From positions 1 to 64,000 of the forward strand of contig CAWBLP010000026.1 of NCBI GenBank assembly GCA_963789495.1: DNA of 64,000 nucleotides, given 5' to 3'. Of this stretch, positions 60,505 through 64,000 are shown piece after piece (the stretch's first letter is position 1; every line of letters begins with the position of its first letter). The translations under genes and the position numbers were made by a program. This stretch comes from CAWBLP01 sp963789495 (lineage in GTDB: Bacteria; Pseudomonadota; Alphaproteobacteria; Acetobacterales; Acetobacteraceae). The notes under the pieces were generated by a model that saw only the letters and a program-made list of their open reading frames with translations, did no database searches and was not told where the DNA came from.

Positions 60505-60903
60505 CTACTCTACGCGCTGCCATGTCAGCACCGGCTCCAGCGTCACAGTGACCCGTTGGGCGTGATCAGTTGAGTCCCACGCGCTGCTGTAGCTGATCGA
60601 ATCGACCAATACGCCGTTCTGCAGCCGCAGGTGGTCCGGATTGGTGAAATCCGCGCTACACACAAATCGGATGGCGAACACGCTGCCAGCATGAGTCTGG
60701 ATATTGGCCAATTCGGGGGCGATGCGAAGGCCGAGGGTTCGCACCACCTCCCGCCGAACCAAGGTCACTGTCGAGGCATCGGCGCAGCCAGGGGGCCGGC
60801 GATTATAGAAATACGCCATGCACCCGAGCAACGCCGCGAAGCCGGCTACAGCGCCCGCGAATCCAATGAGCCGTGCCCCGGAAAATGCGCCATCAGCCAG
60901 CAT
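60505..60903 (-). CDS. Hypothetical protein with one membrane segment
   Basis: This is a 132-residue protein with a single N-terminal hydrophobic segment (LIGFAGAVAGFAALLGCMAYFY) followed by a soluble domain, probably periplasmic. The soluble part has alternating strand-like stretches (VVRTLGLRIAPEL, SVFAIRFVCSADFTNP, RVTVTLEPVLTWQRV). No family is recognised. It lies 55 bases downstream of cofC on the same strand and may be the last gene of the F420 operon. Confidence 0.55.
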   Translation of the reverse strand: MLADGAFSGARLIGFAGAVAGFAALLGCMAYFYNRRPPGCADASTVTLVRREVVRTLGLRIAPELANIQTHAGSVFAIRFVCSADFTNPDHLRLQNGVLVDSISYSSAWDSTDHAQRVTVTLEPVLTWQRVE

Positions 60904-60958
60904 GGGCTCCCTCCGACGAATGTCGGCGTGAGTCGCAGTGAACGCGGCCCCGCGGCCA

Positions 60959-61603
60959 CTAAACTCCGGCGCCTTCCAACAAAGTCAGCGTCCGCGTCGG
61001 GATTCGTGGGCGAGCGCTCAGAAATGCCCGTAAGTCCGCCGGATGATCAATGTCCAGTCCGAGGCCTGGCATGCGGGCAACTACCGGCTCGAGATCATAC
61101 CGGCGCGCAGTGATCAGGTGAGGAAAATAGCTGTCGTCACCGAAACGCAGCGGCATGACATCAGGGGGCGTACAAAGCACGGCGTTCGAGCCGAGTTCGT
61201 CATGCGCAGGGGCAATGACCACGCCGCGCGCCCCGCGGCGCAATGCAATCAATGCATTGATCTCGGCTGCCGTCACACGTGGGACGTCGCCCGGCAGGGT
61301 CAGCATGGCCGGTTGACATTCCTGCTTGAGCGCCCGCATCAAACCCGCGACGGCGCCGGTATGGCCATCCTCGGCCCCATCGGTTACCACTCGGGCGCCA
61401 TATCGCTGGGCCAAGGCACTCGCTTCGGGATCAATGGTATTGACCAGAATACCAGCCAGGCGAGAACTGGACAGAGCGACCAGCACGTCTTCAAGCATTG
61501 CTCTCGCCAGTACGCGGCGCTGATCACTGCTAAGCAGCGCGGCGAGGCGCTGCTTGGCGCCGGTGAACGCTTTCACCGGCACCGCGGCCCAGACGTCGTT
61601 CAC
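60959..61603 (-). CDS. cofC: 2-phospho-L-lactate guanylyltransferase CofC/FbiD
   Basis: This is a 214-residue nucleotidyltransferase that makes the guanylyl-activated lactyl or phosphoenolpyruvyl precursor of coenzyme F420. The sequence begins VWAAVPVKAFTGAKQRLAALL, then GARVVTDGAEDGHTGAVAGLM, LTLPGDVPRVTAAEINAL, VVIAPAHDELGSNAVLC and FGDDSYFPHLITARR, and ends GLGLDIDHPADLRAFL. All are family-typical. The start overlaps the cofD stop in ATGA. The frame is intact, unlike the two genes upstream. Confidence 0.93.
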   Translation of the reverse strand: MNDVWAAVPVKAFTGAKQRLAALLSSDQRRVLARAMLEDVLVALSSSRLAGILVNTIDPEASALAQRYGARVVTDGAEDGHTGAVAGLMRALKQECQPAMLTLPGDVPRVTAAEINALIALRRGARGVVIAPAHDELGSNAVLCTPPDVMPLRFGDDSYFPHLITARRYDLEPVVARMPGLGLDIDHPADLRAFLSARPRIPTRTLTLLEGAGV

Positions 61604-62546
61604 GTGCGGCGCCGTAGTTTCGCTGCTGCGCTCAGCACGATTCGCGCCAGTGCTTCGCGATCCTCTAGGCTCCGCATCAGCGTCTGCGCCAGGGTCACCT
61701 TTGGCCGGATTCCCTGCACCTCGGTCATATCAGCGAGATCGACCACGTAGCCATCGAGCAGGTCGCCATAATACCGCGCGACGTCCGCTGCGCTCGGGTT
61801 CAGCCCGAGTTCGGCCATCATCTTGGCGGTCGGCCCCTTTACCGCGCGTCCGCCAATGATCGGCGAGACCGCGACAACAGGGGCCGTGCATGCGGCCAAA
61901 GCGCCTCGTACGCCTGGCAATCGCCAGGATCGGTTCCACACTGATGAACGGGTTGGACGGACACAGCACGACGGCCTGCAATCGAGGGTCTGCAAGCGCG
62001 GCCAGAAAGTCCGGATGGGCTCGCGCCTCGGCAGCCCCCTCGAAGGCCAGCTCCTGCACGACCGGTTCGCAGCGGCTGCGCACAAAATAGTCCTGAAAGT
62101 CGATCCAGCCCGAATCGGTCAGCAGCCGCGGTGCGCACCGGGTCGTCGCTCATCGGCAGGATCGCGCGGCCCGACACCAAGGCGGCGGGCACAGATCCGC
62201 GGTGACTGGCGATAAGGCTCTCCCCGCGCGCAGCCGACGGGTGCGTTCCACATGCACCGCGAGGTCGCGATCGCCCAGCCGGAACCAGGTCTCGCCGCCA
62301 AGCGTATCCAGTGGTCTCCATGAAGGACCAGGTTTCGTCGCGCCGGCCCCAGCCCAGCTCCGGGATTCGCCAACCCCGGCCAGCGTGTACATGACCGTAT
62401 CGATGTCGGGCGAAATCGACAGGCCGAGATGTTCGAAATCGTCGCCGGTATTGCAGACCACCAGCAGGTTCTCGGGCGGCAGGATGCGCGACGAGTCCGA
62501 GCGCGAGCTTGGCGCCGCCGACGCCGCCGGAAAGCGCGACGATCAC
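61600..62546 (-). CDS. cofD: 2-phospho-L-lactate transferase CofD/FbiA, several frame disruptions
   Basis: CofD joins the activated lactyl-phosphate (or PEP) moiety to Fo. The start is GTG at 62546 (VIVALSGGVGGAKLALGLV), overlapping the cofE stop in GTGA. After about 30 residues the frame changes several times, but each segment is recognisable: VCNTGDDFEHLGLSISPDIDTVMYTLAG, GWGRRDETWSFM, GGETWFRLGDRDLAVHVERTRRL, CEPVVQELAFEG, VVLCPSNPFISVEPILAI and VSPIIGGRAVKGPTAKMMAELG. The last 130 residues are in one frame to the stop. About six one-base changes would restore a normal 315-residue protein. Confidence 0.88.
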
Positions 62547-63324
62547 TGGAACAGATCCTCCTGCGGCCGGCCTGACCAGGTCGGCGACCGTGGCATCGGG
62601 CGCGGACCAGGTCAGGCCGCGCACCACGACCACGGGTCGTGCCTCGTCAGCCTGCCCTTGCAAGCAGCGAGGCAGCGGCGGCGATCTCGTCGGCAAAGCC
62701 GACGATGCTGACCTCCAGCGTGCGGCCGAACAGGTCCGGCTGCCGCGCAGGTCGATCAGGCTTGGCAGCCCTGCGGCACCGATCGCAATACCGGCGGTGC
62801 CGCGCCGCCATGGTCGGCCGAAACTGTCGCTGATGATCACCCCAATTGGCTCGCCGGGAACTGATCGGCGCAAGCGCATCGCGGATCGCCGCCGCCGAAC
62901 CGTCCGGATCGCTGCGGCAGCAGCAGCACGCGATGCGGCGCCATCCTGCGGTCGCACATTGGACTGATCCACGCCGGCATTGGCCATCACGAAGCCCAGC
63001 CGATGCTGCATGATCAGCAGATTGGGCCGACTGCGCACGCACTCGGGTCGACTTCTGACAGGATGACCTCGACCAGGCGCGGGTCCTTGCCGATCTCTGC
63101 CGCCCAGTGCGATCGCCCGAGCGGAAGCGGTGACCGCTGGCCAGATCGACGGTGCGCCCCTCGGCCTTGGAGACGATCTTCTGCGCCACCACCACGACGT
63201 CGCGATCGCGCAGCGTCTGGCCGCCTCGTGCACCAGTCCGGCTGCGATCAGCGCAGGGAGGTCGTCGCCGGCCTGCACCATCGGCAGGCCGGGCACGGCG
63301 AACAATTCGACGGCGCGCCGTCAT
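62543..63324 (-). CDS. cofE: Coenzyme F420-0:L-glutamate ligase CofE, several frame disruptions
   Basis: CofE adds glutamates to F420-0. From ATG 63324 the segments are ELFAVPGLPMVQAGDDLPALIAAGL, DVVVVAQKIVSKAEGRTVDLAS, RPNLLIMQHRLGFVMANAGVDQSNV, IGVIISDSFGRPWRRGTAGIAIGAAGLPSLIDLRG, DLFGRTLEVSIVGFADEIAAAASLL and EARPVVVVRGLTWSAPDATVADL, spread over the three frames with about six one-base changes. It ends in frame as EDLFQ just at the cofD start. Length after repair is about 255 residues, the single-domain CofE form rather than FbiB with its nitroreductase domain. Confidence 0.87.
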
Positions 63325-63325
63325 T

Positions 63326-64000
63326 TCATCCGAAGCGCCGGCGCAGCAGCGGCAGGACCTGCTCGCCATACAGCTTCAGGAAGCGCTCCTGATCCGGCCC
63401 CGGCGCGTGGAACACCAGGTGGCGGAAGCCAAGTTCGACATAGGGCCGGATCTTCTCCACGTGCTCCTCCGGGTCGCTGGAGACGATCCAGCGGCTGGCG
63501 GCGCGCTCCACCGGAAGCGCATCGGCCAGGCGTTCCATCTCCGTCGGGTCTTCCACCGACATCTTCTCCTCAGGCGTCAGCGCCAGCGCCGCCCAGTGCC
63601 GGGTGTCCGTGCATGCGCCCGCTCGCGATCGGTGTCGAACGACACCTTCATCTCGATCAGGCGATCATAATCCGGCTTTGCCTTGCCGGACGCCTTGATC
63701 CCTTCCTCGACATTCGGCAGCAGGGTTTCGGTGTAGAGGTCCCACTTCTTGCCGCTGGTGCAGATGAAGCCATCGGCGCTGCGTCCGGCGTATTTCGCCA
63801 CCATCGGTCCGGCGCCGGCAACATAGATCGGCACGGCGCCTTCCGGCTTGTCGTAGATCGTGGCCTTCTCGGTGCGGTAGTACTGGCCCTCAAAGCTAAC
63901 ACGATCCTCGCACCACAGCTTGCGGATCAGCGTGATCGCCTCGCGCAGCCGGGCGAACCGCTCCTTCATTTCCGGCCATTCATGCCGGTCGACGGCACCT
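63326..64000 (-). CDS. F420-dependent oxidoreductase of the G6PDH (FGD) family, partial
   Basis: This is the C-terminal part of a luciferase-like F420 enzyme; the N-terminus is beyond the window. AITLIRKLWCEDRVSFEGQYY, VPIYVAGAGPMVAKYAGRSADGFICTSGKKWDLYTE and LIEMKVSFDTD precede a one-base disruption near 63600. MSVEDPTEMERLADALP, SRWIVSSDPEEHVEKIRPYVELGFRHLVFHAPGPDQERFLKLYGE and a C-terminal LRRRFG follow. The order and wording closely follow F420-dependent glucose-6-phosphate dehydrogenases of actinobacteria, but the substrate may differ. It ends one base before the cofE start, so the enzyme and cofactor genes form one operon. Confidence 0.85.

Noticed and set aside
1..64000. CRISPR array, rRNA operon or prophage structural genes
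   Set aside because: No regularly spaced repeats, no rRNA sequence and no capsid, terminase or tail genes were seen; the only phage-type gene is the integrase.

Overview
The window is 64 kb of GC-rich bacterial DNA from an alphaproteobacterium, most likely of the Rhodospirillales/Acetobacteraceae type. The evidence is a UPF0262 gene, a K+-independent proton-pumping pyrophosphatase, a TPP-riboswitch-controlled thiC, an initiator-tRNA 3' half of alphaproteobacterial type, and many small catabolic and transport genes. The genus cannot be fixed from the sequence alone. No rRNA operon and no CRISPR array is present.

Layout. 1-4.8 kb: the 5' part of ettA, preceded by a compact minus-strand operon that looks like a graspetide-type RiPP locus (about 110-aa precursor candidate, MvdC/MvdD-like ATP-grasp ligase, small membrane protein), then a lysozyme-like lytic transglycosylase, a small lipoprotein and a tRNA(CAU). 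5.2-11.3 kb: hppA, a cytoplasmic phosphoesterase, an MFS exporter and a DedA protein. 11.3-13.7 kb: the ruins of a surface-polysaccharide cluster (pyruvyl-transferase remnant, PIG-L C-terminus, RmlC-like N-terminus) with an intact IS630 element at the junction. 13.9-33 kb: a second phosphoesterase, a GMC oxidoreductase pair, SDR plus four-carbon acid sugar kinase, comF, a four-domain rhodanese, several MFS/DMT transporters and small hydrolases. 33-36.7 kb: thiC with TPP riboswitch and promoter, and an IS1202-like element immediately upstream. 36.8-41.3 kb: Lrp regulator, a LeuC/LeuD-like hydro-lyase, and a divergent DJ-1/PfpI enzyme and GlxA-type regulator. 41.4-54.5 kb: P1 peptidase, the conserved rsmI/LpoA-like divergent pair, an AtzG-like/amidase pair, mazG, methyltransferase, aldose epimerase, a decayed histidine kinase with intact response regulator, rpiB, a CoA transferase and a 2-hydroxyacid dehydrogenase.

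54.7 kb to the right edge looks like the left end of an integrated island. The 3' half of an initiator tRNA is followed by an IS66 element, a tyrosine integrase, mtnA/UPF0262, a racemase and then an F420 operon (F420-dependent G6PDH-like oxidoreductase, cofE, cofD, cofC). The right boundary and Fo synthase are not in the window.

A recurrent complication is single-base frame disruption in otherwise well conserved genes (ettA, thiC, leuC, leuD, cofD, cofE, comF, SirB1 and others). Most are one-base insertions and they cluster locally, which looks more like residual assembly error than gene decay. The histidine kinase and the polysaccharide genes, in contrast, look genuinely dead. Frames were joined by eye from protein-family conservation, so junction positions are accurate only to about 10 bases.
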